From Lutjanus erythropterus (taxonomy: Eukaryota > Chordata > Actinopteri > Lutjaniformes > Lutjanidae): 64,000 nt of DNA. The number at the start of each line of letters is the position of its first letter. Positions within the stretch are counted from its first letter, which is position 1. The stretch spans positions 31,332,134 to 31,396,133 of the forward strand of contig CM034610.1 in the NCBI GenBank assembly GCA_020091685.1. Reading direction: 5' to 3'. Below, one piece after another: positions 1 to 10,220 of this stretch. The notes below the pieces were generated by a model that worked only from the letters and a program-made list of their open reading frames with translations, did not search any database and had not been told where the DNA came from. Made by a program: the position numbers and the translations under genes.

Positions 1-522
1 TAATTTCAATGAATTTACAGATTCATACAGGTAGGACTGCTTGATTTGGTAAAAAAAAAGGCACAATGCAATTATTTAGACTGAAATTGTGATATGCAAT
101 AGTTTGTGGAAATGATCAGTTTTGCATTAAAATTTTCATGTTCACTGGAAAAAAAATCTAAATCATGATAATGTGATATTTATTGAGGTCTGTCAAAAAC
201 AAACTTCTTTCTTTCATCTAGATTTTTAGGCCAGGTCATCTCTGCAGCACTACTGTACATCATCCTAATGCTGTTTTCTCAAACATTTTCCTTTTTCAAA
301 AAATTGTGATACGGATATTGAACTTGGCCATATTGAGATTTTATTGAGATTGCAATTACATACATAATGTCTCCATTCCCGGCTGTAGGGGTCTACCTGC
401 CTTAGCATGTGGCATTTTTATCATATAATAGTAATGTGGCTTTAGCCTTAGTTCTATTCACTGACAGTGTCAGCATGTCAGTTGGGAAAGCTTTAGGACA
501 TGGTTAAGGAAATTTTAGGACA

Positions 523-1237
523 CTGGGATGCACAATATATTATTAGTATCGGCCGATAAAGGTTTTTAAATAAAATATTGGTCAGATATTAAGAATTGTG
601 ACCAGCAGGTGAGATGGTGCTTTAATTATGTGCCCAGGACATGTGTATGTGTGCAAAACAGAAACAGAGAGTGAAGTTGTGACTTGCTATGATTGCTCAG
701 CATCGGTCATGTGGGGAGAAGCCAAATCATAATCATCCAACACTACAACTTTAATTGGCCATCTTAAAAGCTGTCCTCCTGATCTTTATAACAAATTTGT
801 GAAGAACAAGCATAATAATAGTCTACAATTTCCACTACAAGATGATGATGATGATGATGTGTTAAAAGATAGTGATGTGCCTTACATATGCTCAAGGTTT
901 GTGATGTAATTCTAGTAAGCAGGTCTGAGACCTCAGTATTTGAGTTTGTCATGTAGGACCTTGTTTCTTTCGCTCTCTTTGTATCTTGGTGTTTGCTCCT
1001 GACTTGTCTTGTTTTTGTTGTTTGTACTGTCTTATAAGCCCATTAGGGCTGGGCACCTTTTTTGGTGCATGACACTGAAAAAAATAATAAATTACCTTTC
1101 CTTACAAGACAGACATGATGTTTGCTGCAATTAGGTGGAATAAATATGAGGATATTGGTATCAGCCAAAATTAGTAGGAAAATATCAGCATATCAGACAC
1201 TGACAAAAATCAAATATCAATCATCATTATGCATCTG
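523..1237 (+). mobile_element. hAT transposon relic with degenerate BED zinc finger
   Basis: Ends are imperfect inverted repeats: GGGATGCACAATATATTA at the left and, inverted, CAGATGCATAATGATGAT at the right. Between about 660 and 835 a plus-strand frame reads ETESEVVTCYDCSASVMWGE, one stop, then SSNTTTLIGHLKSCPPDLYN. This is the CxxC...NTTTL..HLK layout of a BED-type zinc finger at the N-terminus of hAT transposases. The last zinc ligand is lost, there is an internal stop and the catalytic part is missing, so it is dead. A separate A-tailed segment (about 950-1105) seems inserted near the middle. Confidence 0.75.
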
Positions 1238-1855
1238 CCTAACAGAATATAATACTATGAATAAGTTCATTCAATAGTGATGTCAATTCAGTAAATAAAG
1301 GAGTAAAAATTAAGTAAGAATTTTCCTCTCAAGTAGATCTCACAGAAAAACGTCTTTGAGTTAACACTCTGAGACTGTTGATGATGTCCAGACAAAGGGC
1401 ATGACTGTCGTCACTCAACAACTAACCTACAGGTCAGCTGTTAAATGAATGACAGTGTTGATAACATCATAAAAGAATCACTGAAACAAGCTGAGAGGGG
1501 CTCAATTAATGTTGGCTTGTCTGCCAACCCTCCTCTGCCAACCTTTCCATTGCCCTCTGCCTATTTCCTCTCAGGATCATAATTGTCCTGCGTTACTCTT
1601 GATTTACTCTTATATTTTTTCCTTTTCCAGCTTCACAACCCGTTCCTGACACTGTGTGTCATACACTGCGTGTATAAGCCTAAAAGTCCACTGTTTCCAC
1701 CTGAACAACATCACAGCTACATCAAATCAGACTTCCTGGACTACCTGTTTCTTAGGTAGTTTTTGCACTTTGTAAAATCTTCAGCATCAGTTTTCTTTTA
1801 GGGGCAGGGAAAAAAATGAATGAATGAAAGAAAACTGATGAATATCAGTTTATGC

Positions 1856-2253
1856 CAGTGTTTCCCAAACTTTTGTCCTCGGGACCCACTTTTTAAAACA
1901 CAAGCCATTGTGACCCAACTTAGTGCTTAAATGAATGTTGACCATTTTTACTGCAATTTCTGCGTCACCCTATATTATCTTGACCCTTTATTGTAAGCAT
2001 ATACACATCTCATTCTTTCTTCTTCCCCTTCTCAGGAAAACAACATAGGACATTTTAGCCCACTTCATAAATGAAATAATAATTGGATGGATCTAACTCT
2101 TCTTTTGTCAGTAACACATTAGACACATTTGAAAAGCTTCATCAAAGCTTAACTTTGAAGAATTTCCTCCATAGTCTTTTATTTATATGACGACCCAAAT
2201 CAAATTTCCTGTGACCCACTTGTGGGTCCTGACCCAGTCTTTGGGAATCATTG
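1856..2253. mobile_element. hAT-like MITE (tttcccaaac family), copy A
   Basis: Starts CAGTGTTTCCCAAACTTT and ends with the inverse GTCTTTGGGAATCATTG. The flanking 8-mers gtttatgc and gtttctac match at 6 of 8 positions, as expected for an old hAT target duplication. The internal text (tgtgacccacttgtgggtcc, cccacttcataaatgaaat) recurs in copies at 22545-23028, 55352-55859 and 58963-59400. No coding capacity. Confidence 0.75.
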
Positions 2254-3249
2254 GTTTCTACAATAGATGTCCACAAGTTCACACCAGGGACACAAATTCT
2301 TCTGCATTCTTTCTTGAGAATTACAGTCAACATATTTAACATAAAAATGTAGTTGCAGTGTAGTTATTGTTTTATTTTCATTCTTTTAAAAGTCACCAGA
2401 ATGCAGGAAACAGTCTATCAAAATCCTCCCTATTTCTTGGGTCTCAAGGTTGGTAAGCATGCCTCTAGGGCATACATTCAGTAATGTCCTCAGGTATGTT
2501 GACAGACATGTTTTACACGGCCTGTAGACACGTCCAACATGACAGGTGTGTGTGAGAGAGAGGTGGAAACACTCAGCTCAGACTGGAGTCAACTGTTTTA
2601 AAACGTTACACACTAGCATGTCCAACTAATGTCATTCATTATGGCCTTAATCAAGCTTGGTAGCTCCATAACCAAGGCAGTGTGCAGCCAGAGATCGTTA
2701 GCTTGAGCAACTCAACATCCCGTTTAACCGCTATCTGCTTTTCACCAACCACCAGAAGCCAGCAGGGGGTCAAGATGACGCATCACACCGCGATGTGACG
2801 GACTGTCAGCACCGTTCATTTACACATAAACAACATACGGACATGGTTAGCACCGTTAGCTAATATTAGCTGCATAATGATAAGAAGATGTGGAGTCCAC
2901 AGCCACACCCACACATGATGTTTACATCCTGACAGGTCAGCAGCCGTCCATCAATACACAGGGCCCGGACACCCCCACATAAACACACTTAAACCACGGC
3001 TGCACTGAACTGACTGACACTGACACTGACCACTGTGGTCAGTGTCGGCCTGTTAGCTAACAACCAGCTAGCATCATGCTTCATCAAAACACCATATAGC
3101 CTGTTGGCTAAAACTGCTAATGTTAGCCAGCCGGTGGCTAGGCTAGCTAAGCTAGCTGTGGAACAAAAGGTCTGATAATGGAGGAGACGCAGACAGACAC
3201 ACAGACATGATGATAGGTGAGGGTTGTGTAAGAAGCCGTGTGTTCTTAC

Positions 3250-3347
3250 CGAAGAGTGGGACCGACACACGCCGTGTCCGTGCTCTCAATCTCCTGTAAA
3301 ATCCGCTCGTGCTCCGTTATACACTCCAGGCTTTCATTCTCCGCCAT
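3250..3347 (-). CDS. exoc6: exoc6 first exon A (canonical Sec15A N-terminus)
   Basis: Coding part of the first exon of exocyst complex component 6 (Sec15A), the exocyst subunit that links Rab11/Rab8 vesicles to the tethering complex at the plasma membrane. It encodes MAENESLECITEHERILQ followed by EIESTDTACVGPTL and the first two bases of an Arg codon (32 codons + 2 nt). This closely matches the mammalian EXOC6/EXOC6B N-terminus. The start is the ATG at 3347 (ATCATGGCGG). The donor is CTTCG|GTAAGA at 3249. Exon 2 (SVYD... in relatives) was not found in the 3.2 kb to the left, so intron 1 runs off the window. Confidence 0.95.
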
Positions 3348-3480
3348 GATTGTTGTGTGTGTGTGTGTGTATTATGGCTATCACAGTCACTGCAGCTACA
3401 GCTGCAGGTCAGTGTGAGGTCTGGCCTGAGGGGGGCGCACTACACTACATCTGGGATGAACTCAATGACAGCAGCGTGAT
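3348..3480 (-). promoter_or_regulatory. exoc6: exoc6 promoter A / 5' UTR
   Basis: Region upstream of the exon A ATG. It starts with a short (GT)n run (3352-3371), then a GC-rich block containing CTGCAGCTACAGCTGCAG and GGTCTGGCCTGAGGGGGGCG. No TATA box was seen. Part of this block (about 3374-3470) has a diverged direct copy at 4660-4745. Confidence 0.5.
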
Positions 3481-3780
3481 TTCCACATAACTACATTATA
3501 TTACAGCAACAGAGTATGGAGTCATAGTTGTGCCATAAAAAGAATACGTCTGTAAAAGAACAAGGAAATAAAGGTGCAAACATAAAGAGGAATAAATAAG
3601 TAAATAAAATAGTTATGAAAATATTTCATTAGGAACAAATAATTCTAAGCATTTGTAAATTTTTGAAAATTAATATGAAAACAAAGAGAAATAAATTATT
3701 TTAAACAATTTATTTTATTTTTACTTTAATTTCTTAATTTATTTTAATTTATTCATGGATTTCTTTGTTTATATCCTTTT

Positions 3781-4375
3781 AAAAAACACATATTAATTTT
3801 TTCCATATAAATTCTCCCAATTAAATAATTACATTTTCTGTATACTTAAGTTTTATTCACTTTTACATAATGTCATTCATTTTTAGGCCTTTATTTTTCC
3901 TTATTCTTTTCCCTATAGAGTGGTGCAGGAATGAGTCCTAAAACCCAGACATGAGTTAGCATATTAACACTTTATATCTTTAAAAATACTTTTTTCATAT
4001 AAATTTCCCCACTTAACTAGTTATTTTTAATGTATATTTAATTGTTTTATTTATATTTATATAATGTCATTTATTTATTTGGGGGGGGGGGCTTTTTTGC
4101 CTTTATTTGGATAGGGACAGCTGAAGATATGACAGGAAAGGGGGTAGAGAGGGGGAATGACATGCAGCAAATGGGTTACAGGCAGGAATTGAACCAGCGA
4201 CCACTGCAGAGGACCAACAGCCTCAGTACATGGAGCGAACGCACCACCAACTGAGCTATGGGAGCACCCCATTTATTTATTTTTATCCCTCTATTTTTGT
4301 CCTTATTTTTCCCATTTAGAGTGCTGCAGGAATGAGTCCTTAAACCCAGAAATGAGTTAACATTTGAGCACTGCT
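3781..4375. repeat. tandem duplication split by a SINE
   Basis: Two diverged direct copies of an AT-rich block: about 3781-3978, and about 3980-4375 less the SINE. Both contain ATAATGTCATT, TTTTGTCCTTATTTTTCC-like text and a distinctive GTGCWGGAATGAGTCCT...CCCAGAMATGAGTTA segment (3920-3960 and 4322-4362). The SINE interrupts only the second copy, so the duplication is older. Confidence 0.8.
4081..4270 (-). mobile_element. tRNA-derived SINE with perfect 12-bp target duplication
   Basis: On the minus strand it begins GGGGTGCTCCCATAGCTCAG (A box TAGCTCAGTTGGTGG), has a B box GGTTCAATTCC, then the fish-type body CATTTGCTGCATGTCATT...CTTTCCTGTC and ends CCAAATAAAGGCAAAAAAGC with a C run. The direct repeat atttatttattt flanks it exactly (4069-4080 and 4271-4282). 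Well preserved and therefore fairly recent. A related copy is at 38857-38998. Confidence 0.92.
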
Positions 4376-4659
4376 GGTTCCCTCGTCTGACTGTCGGTAG
4401 GTTTTGTGCTTTTGGTTAGATGCCTGAAATAAGGTCCATGGTTAACATACCCTTGAAAGATTTTCACGTTTTGTTCTATGGCATAAAATATGTCAGTAAA
4501 TACCAAACTCCTGAACTTTGAAGTTTTTCTGTGTAATTAAAAATCTGGTTGCTAATAATGGGAAAATTCCATGGTCTTTTTGTCGGCGGGAACAAGAGCA
4601 ATGCTAATTCCTGGGTTGGACAACAACAACAAAAAAACATCATCCTTGCAGCACTCCAT

Positions 4660-4745
4660 CATGGCTACCAGCTACAGCGGAGTAAATCAGTATGAGGTCT
4701 GGCCTGTTGGGGCGCACTACAGTTAGAATGAGCTGAACACTTTTC
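4660..4745. repeat. diverged copy of exoc6 promoter A block
   Basis: ATGGCTACC...AGCTACAGC...CAGTATGAGGTCTGGCCTG...GGGCGCACTAC parallels 3374-3470 in the same orientation. It lies between the two exoc6 first exons, about 1.3 kb upstream of its relative. Confidence 0.7.
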
Positions 4746-5691
4746 CCTTTAATTTTTTCATTTCATTTTCTGTGAGCAAGACATGTATCTGTACACTCTG
4801 ATGTTAATCAACCAACAGGAGAAAAGTTGAAGCAAAAATGCATAAAATGCATAGAAATTAGATAAAGAAACAAGCAAGTTTTGGGAAATAAATAGGAGAA
4901 CTGCAAATGGCAAATAACACAGACATATACATTTATAAATGAATATATTAATAGACAAAATGGAAAATGAAATGGGAAAGTAAATAAAGAGTGGGATTAA
5001 TGCAAAACCAAAACCAAAAATATCAATTTATGTCACATTTAATAAATTAATTAATGCCTATATTTATTTTTTAGTATTATTTTTGGTGCATTTAATGACA
5101 TCTTAATTTATTTCTTTACATAATAACATAATGATTATAAAGTCTGTTTAAATTACCACATTAATGGTTTAATTTAATTAACCCCACTTAAAATCACATT
5201 AGTTTTATTGACAGAGATCTTGATACTTAATAATAGATAGTATTTGCATCTTTACTAGAAAGGAGCACTCTGACACTGATGCTGTCTTATCCTTGACTGC
5301 AGTTAAGTTCCAGTCTTTCTAAAAGAATATTATAATTAGACTAGGGTATACATCATGCAGATTTTAATATCAGGCTGCACATGGCCCCAGTAATCTAGAC
5401 CAGTCAGTTGTTTGATGCCTGACAGGCAAAATCTGGGGCAAAGCAAGAGCTTGAGCACCCACTGCTGCTCATTTTTTGGCTGTTTTTAAGAGTAGCCTAC
5501 ATTACACTAAAAGTGCAATTAAATAAACATAAAACGCCTGCCTTTTCTTGGTTGTTGGCATCTCTTAATGTGTAGATAAAAGCAATCAGTATTTTAAACC
5601 ATTCACTTTGTAAATCTTCTTAAATTAATTGTGGTCAGATGGAATTTCAAAAATTGTTTTCTTAATGTTGCAATAATCCTGACTAGTTTAC
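4746..5691. other. exoc6: AT-rich DNA between the two exoc6 first exons
   Basis: Intronic for exon B transcripts and upstream DNA for exon A. No repeats of recognisable family, no exon-like segment and no strong motif were seen. Confidence 0.5.
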
Positions 5692-5831
5692 CTTAAAGTG
5701 GTTCCCAGAGGCAGGTCCACAGACTCTAACTCTGCACAAATATTCCCAAAAGCCTTCTCCTCTTCTTTGTTCTCGTCTTCGCTTTGGCTGGGAGGGTCGG
5801 GTAAAGCAGCATGGACTCTGTCACTGGCCAT
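5692..5831 (-). CDS. exoc6: exoc6 alternative first exon B
   Basis: A 140-nt coding exon about 2.4 kb upstream of exon A. It encodes 46 residues plus 2 nt, starting MASDRVHAALPDPPSQSEDE, then an acidic/Lys stretch NKEEEKAF and ending GNICAELESVDLPLGTTL + AG. The start is the ATG at 5831 with an in-frame TAG five codons before it. The donor is TTTAAG|GTAAAC at 5691. It ends in the same phase as exon A (2 nt of Arg: AG here, CG there), so both can join one exon 2. The end resembles the alternative mammalian EXOC6 N-terminus (AEIQSFELPVEATLR), and this supports a true second promoter. The first ~28 residues look lineage-specific. Confidence 0.85.
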
Positions 5832-6060
5832 TTCTCCCTTCACACTCTAAGCATGAGGACGAAATATCTGAATGAGTGAAAGAGAAGGAAACTAAGAACT
5901 GTGTGTCTGTGTGTGGTGAGTTCCAGAGCACCTGCTATGGTCAGCAGAAACCAAGGGAGCAACAGGAAAAAGAGACCTTGTGATTCACCGGACTTTGAAG
6001 CCAACAAAATGAACTTCAGCTGCTCCCTCTGCATGCATTTATCTCATCAACTGTAAACCC
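5832..6060 (-). promoter_or_regulatory. exoc6: exoc6 promoter B / 5' UTR of the alternative exon
   Basis: Sequence upstream of exon B. It includes the in-frame TAG that defines the exon B start, and moderately GC-rich DNA to about 6050 before a (GAAT)n microsatellite at 6092-6127. No TATA or CCAAT element stands out. It is called a promoter because exon B begins with its own ATG and has no acceptor-like site in front of it. Confidence 0.4.
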
Positions 6061-6091
6061 AGAATCTGTTGGCTTCACCCGCCAAAACAGA

Positions 6092-6127
6092 CAATGAATG
6101 AATGAATGAATGAATGAATGAATGAAT
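6092..6127. repeat. (GAAT)n microsatellite
   Basis: About nine uninterrupted copies of the 4-base unit immediately distal to the exoc6 exon B promoter. Confidence 0.95.
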
Positions 6128-6711
6128 CCCCTATGCTGTGGTTTCCTCTTGTGGTGATCTTTAACTGGGGGACTCAAGAAATCTGCAGATTCACTGCAGC
6201 TGCAACTAATTGCAGAAACATCAACAGCAACATCAGCTCTTTGAAAGTGATAAAGGTGCTTGGTTTTGCAACTTTATATAGAGGTGACTCTTCTTGTTAC
6301 TGCTCTTGTAAACTCTGTCTTGTCTTGTAAACTTGGGTTTTTCAGCCAAACTTCTATATGACACACTGTAAGCACTTCCAGCTGTGTCATGTCCTGGCAG
6401 TGGTGGAAGAAATTCTCTAAAAAATACACAGTCTTTAAAGGTGCGATACACAACATTCAGCCTCACTAGATGTCAGCATACAACTATTTGTTGTGCAATG
6501 AAGTCACACTCCACTGCATGTGAATCCCTCCCTGTGTCCATTTTCAACATGGCGGCCTGGTGAGTAAGTTTATTATATTGCAGTTAAACAGGACAATAAA
6601 ATGTGTTTTCAAAAACATTTTAGGTCAGATATAAAAAATCCATTTAGAAAAGGAAGTTGTGCTTCAGCAATGGGGTTCTCAGTGGAGTGCCAGACCCAAA
6701 ATCCAGGGAAC

Positions 6712-6848
6712 ATATTCCAAAAAATTGCAAAGGTAGCACATCTCAAGTCTTCAAGTCAAGGAGGACAAAACATAAAATACTGAAATGTGAGTATTTTCTC
6801 CTTGACTTGAAGACTTGAGATGCGCTACCTTTACAATTTTTGGAATAT
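6712..6848. repeat. long near-perfect hairpin
   Basis: Arm 6712-6764 (ATATTCCAAAAAATTGCAAA then GGTAGCACATCTCAAGTCTT) pairs with 6797-6848 with about three differences. A further inner match is aaaatac/gtatttt. The loop is about 10 bases. The stem exceeds 50 bp. It sits in an AT-rich region with no host-gene context, and is probably the core of a foldback or MITE-type element. Confidence 0.9.
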
Positions 6849-6885
6849 AAAAAATGCAGTAACTAAGGTTGAGAGGGTAAAAATG

Positions 6886-6912
6886 TAAAAAAAAAAAAAA
6901 AAAAAAAAAAAG
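6886..6912. repeat. poly-A run
   Basis: A near-continuous A stretch of about 25 bases just after the hairpin, perhaps a retroposon tail or simple repeat. Confidence 0.8.
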
Positions 6913-7139
6913 TTAAAAAAAATGCTGTCAGTAACATAATCCAAGTATCACAATATTAAAGTGATGTAACTTGATTACTTTCTGTTACATTTGGATTTCC
7001 TCATTATAAAATCAAATGTTTTGTCGACATCTCAAAAATATTCAGTTTATAGATTGATTCTGTCACAATCTTGTCAGTTCAAAAATAGGTCCTAACACAG
7101 ATGTATGTCTGTATGCTCCACATGTTTGGATATGTTGTT

Positions 7140-7285
7140 CCTGTAACGACTATTTTCATTATTGATTAACCTACCATTTTCTTCATTAACCAAGTAGTTA
7201 TTTGGTCCATAAAATGTCAGAAAATGGTGAAAAATGTTGAAGCATATTTTGTTTCAATATTCATGTCTTCATTAAATAGACTATT
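7140..7285. mobile_element. partial MITE (gggctgcaac family)
   Basis: Contains TATTGATTAACC...TTATTTGGTCCATAAAATGTCAGAAAATGGTGAAAAATGTTG, the body of the element complete at 57309-57648. Both ends are eroded. Confidence 0.75.
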
Positions 7286-7704
7286 TTTTACGTTTTTGCA
7301 TTTTGTGGCTTTCTAGCCAAGTTGGTACATGAGTATCTCGTCTGTTGATCCACCAAAAAGTGGTGAAATTTTGTGGACCAACTGCCCAATGGGGTGCCTG
7401 ATGGAGCATCAAAATGACTTGTTTCACTATCAGGATTTGATCCTTTTGGTACAAGAAATATGATTAAATAATTTGATCTGTATTCAAGTTGACAGAGGGT
7501 TTAACCATAAATTTCAAGGAGCATTATACCCAGAAGCTGGTTTCATCCACGGGCAGCTTTTGCAGGAATGAACAGAGGGCCTTCTCCAATGCTGTATGCA
7601 CTTCTCCCTTTTTTACATCCATGGTTTGATCAAAGTTTGTGAACAAGGTGTGTTCAGATGCCACTTTTTTCTCCCAACTTTATTGAAAATTTGTTTCATC
7701 ATCC

Positions 7705-8105
7705 TTTGAAACTGTTTGGAAAAGGGCAAGCACTTCCAAAAAAAACACTTGGCAGGTGATTGGATGAACCATCTGTCTATCACGTCTTACATGGGCTAAC
7801 TTCAAACAATTTCTCTTCTTTCAATGAAGAAATACTCTGCAGTTCTGATTAACTGATGCTATCACAGTATCTACACTAACCTCCTCAGGAGTTGCCATTG
7901 TTCATTCGAGACGAGTTGCTTCCTTGGACACTTCTCGCTGTCGTCACACCTTAAACCATGCTTGTGGCTGCCAGGAGTCCCTCCTAGGACGCTGATGGGC
8001 TGCACCTCTTTTGGTGTGGACACAAACAGATAACTTGAAGCCTGGCAAGATGGATTCTTGTGTGACCTTGTAATCTCATGAATCTAGTTGCCACACAAGG
8101 TAAAG
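7705..8105 (-). mobile_element. helicase-relic repeat family, copy 1
   Basis: One of four related copies (also 9915-10220, 28465-28795, 30230-30800). On the minus strand from 7898 a frame starts MATPEEVSVDTVIASV, then shifts frame and stops. Shared family words are GGCAAGATGGATT, TCGCTGTCGTCAC, GGTCCCTCC/GAGTCCCTCC and a GGAAAAGGGCAAGCACTT end. Confidence 0.75.
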
Positions 8106-8794
8106 ATTCTGGTGGTTTACTGTGATCTTTAATGGCAGTGAATGTCACATCAGAACTGTATTTAAGCACAGGACCATAGTGCATGTTGTTAGTCACTTTC
8201 AATGGGTTTATTATTATTAAGTTTATTATCATTATTATTGCAACGTGTAATAAATAACACTTGACACATCTGTCAAATGATGTCAGTGTGTAAGTGAGCC
8301 ACTTGATGGGTGTGGTTAAGAATAAACAGTACCACAGAAAGGTTACCACATGTTCTGAAACTGCATTTTGAGTAAGGCAGTGGGCCCTGACCAGCTTACA
8401 CAACCACTTTCTATTTCCTGCAATTCATCTCGCAATGGATTGGCCCATTAGGAGTGTGGACGCAGCGGTTAACAATACTCTCTTTACAAAAGCCCTGACT
8501 ATGAGTTTCCTTATTACTCCACCAAAAACAAGAAGTGGGTCACACACACACACACAGCAACAGCAATATAGGAAATGTGTCAGAGTTGCAGGAACAGACA
8601 CACAGATGGTTTGATGCGACACAATGGGGTAAAGAGAGGCAGGAATGAATGTAAAGATACGTGATGACAGATAAATGGAAAATGCACATGAAGCTTTATT
8701 TTTCTCCCCCTCACACACTTTACTTTTTTGTTGAATGGTGTTTTTGGCGACATTACATACAATTACAACCATTTCCTGGAGAGCTACCCTTACC
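8106..8794. other. intergenic DNA, nothing recognised
   Basis: Mixed-composition DNA with a short (CA)n at 8540-8556. Minus-strand open frames here (7984-8403, 8425-8808) match no known family and have no splice or start support. Confidence 0.5.
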
Positions 8795-9094
8795 CAGTGG
8801 TTCTCCAAACTTTTTGTGGCATGTCTCGCTTCAGAAACCTGAAAACTTTACACCCACACAGCCCACAATCCTTTTTTTTTAAATCAATCATCAGCAACTG
8901 ACAAAAAAAAACGATTCAAGTTGAATTTTAGTGAAACTAAGGACAGCATGATAACATCAGCAAACTCTTGTTTGTTTATTTTCCTGACATTAATCAGTTT
9001 CTTGCAAATTTTTTCCCCCGTGGTCATACATGACTCCTGCCATGACTTTGTGCACCACCAGGGGGTCCCGCCTCACAGTTTGAGAACCACTATG
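8795..9094. mobile_element. hAT-like MITE (CAGTGGTTCTC type)
   Basis: Left end CAGTGGTTCTCCAAACTTTT and right end, inverted, TAGTGGTTCTCAAACTGTG. Length about 300 bp, non-coding. Related to but distinct from the tttcccaaac family. Confidence 0.75.
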
Positions 9095-9111
9095 CTAGCC
9101 TTACCCTTAAC

Positions 9112-9575
9112 TAGGCTTGGGGAGTAACAGATTACTTATAATGGGATTATGTAATCCAGATACAAAACAGGTGACTGTATTCCATTATAGTTACAGATAA
9201 AAAAGACCTAATCAAATTACAGATGCATTTGGTAAAAAGTGGTTTGTTTGTTTTTTCGGAATTCATAACTTTGTTTTTTTTTTTAAGTCTCATAATTATG
9301 ATTTGCCATGAGGATTTTTTTCTTTCTCTGGCAGAAATGGGCTTCCATAGAATTGACAACTGCAAGGTAAATTATGATTTCACAGAAAGACCACCAGACC
9401 ACCAGAGGCCAGTGTGGTGTTGAGACTTGTGTGTTGTGATGTGTGCGCACTGTGCATAGCAGTATATCATTCGCCTTTTTAAAATTTACTTTTTGTAACC
9501 AGATTTTGTAATCTGTTACCCCTTAAGCCTGTTACTTGAGTACAGATTCTCTATACTGCCTCCACCACTGACTAC
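9112..9575. repeat. ggagtaac / tactt-type repeat with embedded ATAATTATGA piece
   Basis: Starts CTTGGGGAGTAACAGATTAC and ends GTAATCTGTTACCCC...TGTTACTTGAGTACAGATTC...CTCCACCACTG, a common fish interspersed repeat. A piece at 9258-9350 (CTCATAATTATGA...CCATGAGGATTTTTTTCTTT) matches 14820-14895. Confidence 0.65.
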
Positions 9576-9914
9576 ATACCCATCCCCCTCTACACATTTA
9601 TTTAAACCTATATAAATGTAATCTGATGGAGACGAAAAATTCCTATACTTTCCTAATTCTTCCTCTTGGGACTATAGCTCACACTGAGGATGCTGAGCTC
9701 ATGTTCTCTGCATTCCTCCTGGTAATTTGATGTTTAAGGAGACAGTGGTGAGTTTAAATTCTACAATTCTACACGTGAGCCTATTACAGTATATTTAAAT
9801 CTGCATTATGAGATGGTAAAAAGGCCATGCACTCAGAGAATTATGATTCATTCCATATCCATTAGTTAAAAATAGTTGTAACGGCATGTTTACAAGGCCA
9901 GGTCTATTCTGTGT

Positions 9915-10220
9915 AACACGGGATGGTTTATTACACAGAATCATCTGGGACGTTGTCCTTAGAAAAGGGTAGGCACTTTCAAAAAATAAAAACACTCTCA
10001 AAACCCAAGTGATTGGATGAACCATCTGTTTATCATGTGTAACATGGGCCAATTTCAATCAATCAGCTTCCATGGATGTTTCTCGCTGTTGTCACCACAC
10101 CCGTAGCTGCCAGTGGTCCCTCCTTGGATGCTGACTAGCTGCACCACGTTTGGTGCGGTCGGATAACTTGAATCCTGGCAAGATGGATTGCATGATCTTG
10201 TGAATCCAACTACCTTGCAA
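9915..10220 (-). mobile_element. helicase-relic repeat family, copy 2 (ends only)
   Basis: Shares the termini and body words of 7705-8105 and 28465-28795 (CACAGAATCATCTGGGACG, AGAAAAGGGTAGGCACTTTC, CCTGGCAAGATGGATTGC) but lacks the helicase-like segment, so it is an internally deleted copy. Confidence 0.75.

Larger units (their letters stand above)
1..3249 (-). other. exoc6: exoc6 intron 1 (partial)
   Basis: Minus-strand DNA downstream of exon A up to the window edge; no further exoc6 exon is visible. It holds a hAT relic (523-1237) with a poly-A-tailed insertion, a MITE (1856-2253), and, next to the exon (2560-3249), a more CpG-rich stretch with repeated TTAGCTAA/GCTAGC words. The first 520 bases and 1240-1850 are AT-rich with nothing recognisable. 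Confidence 0.75.

Noticed and set aside
4075..4272. Opposed ORFs at the SINE
   Set aside because: Both are translations of a tRNA-derived SINE. The tRNA-like head is also rejected as a functional tRNA gene because of its SINE body and TSD.
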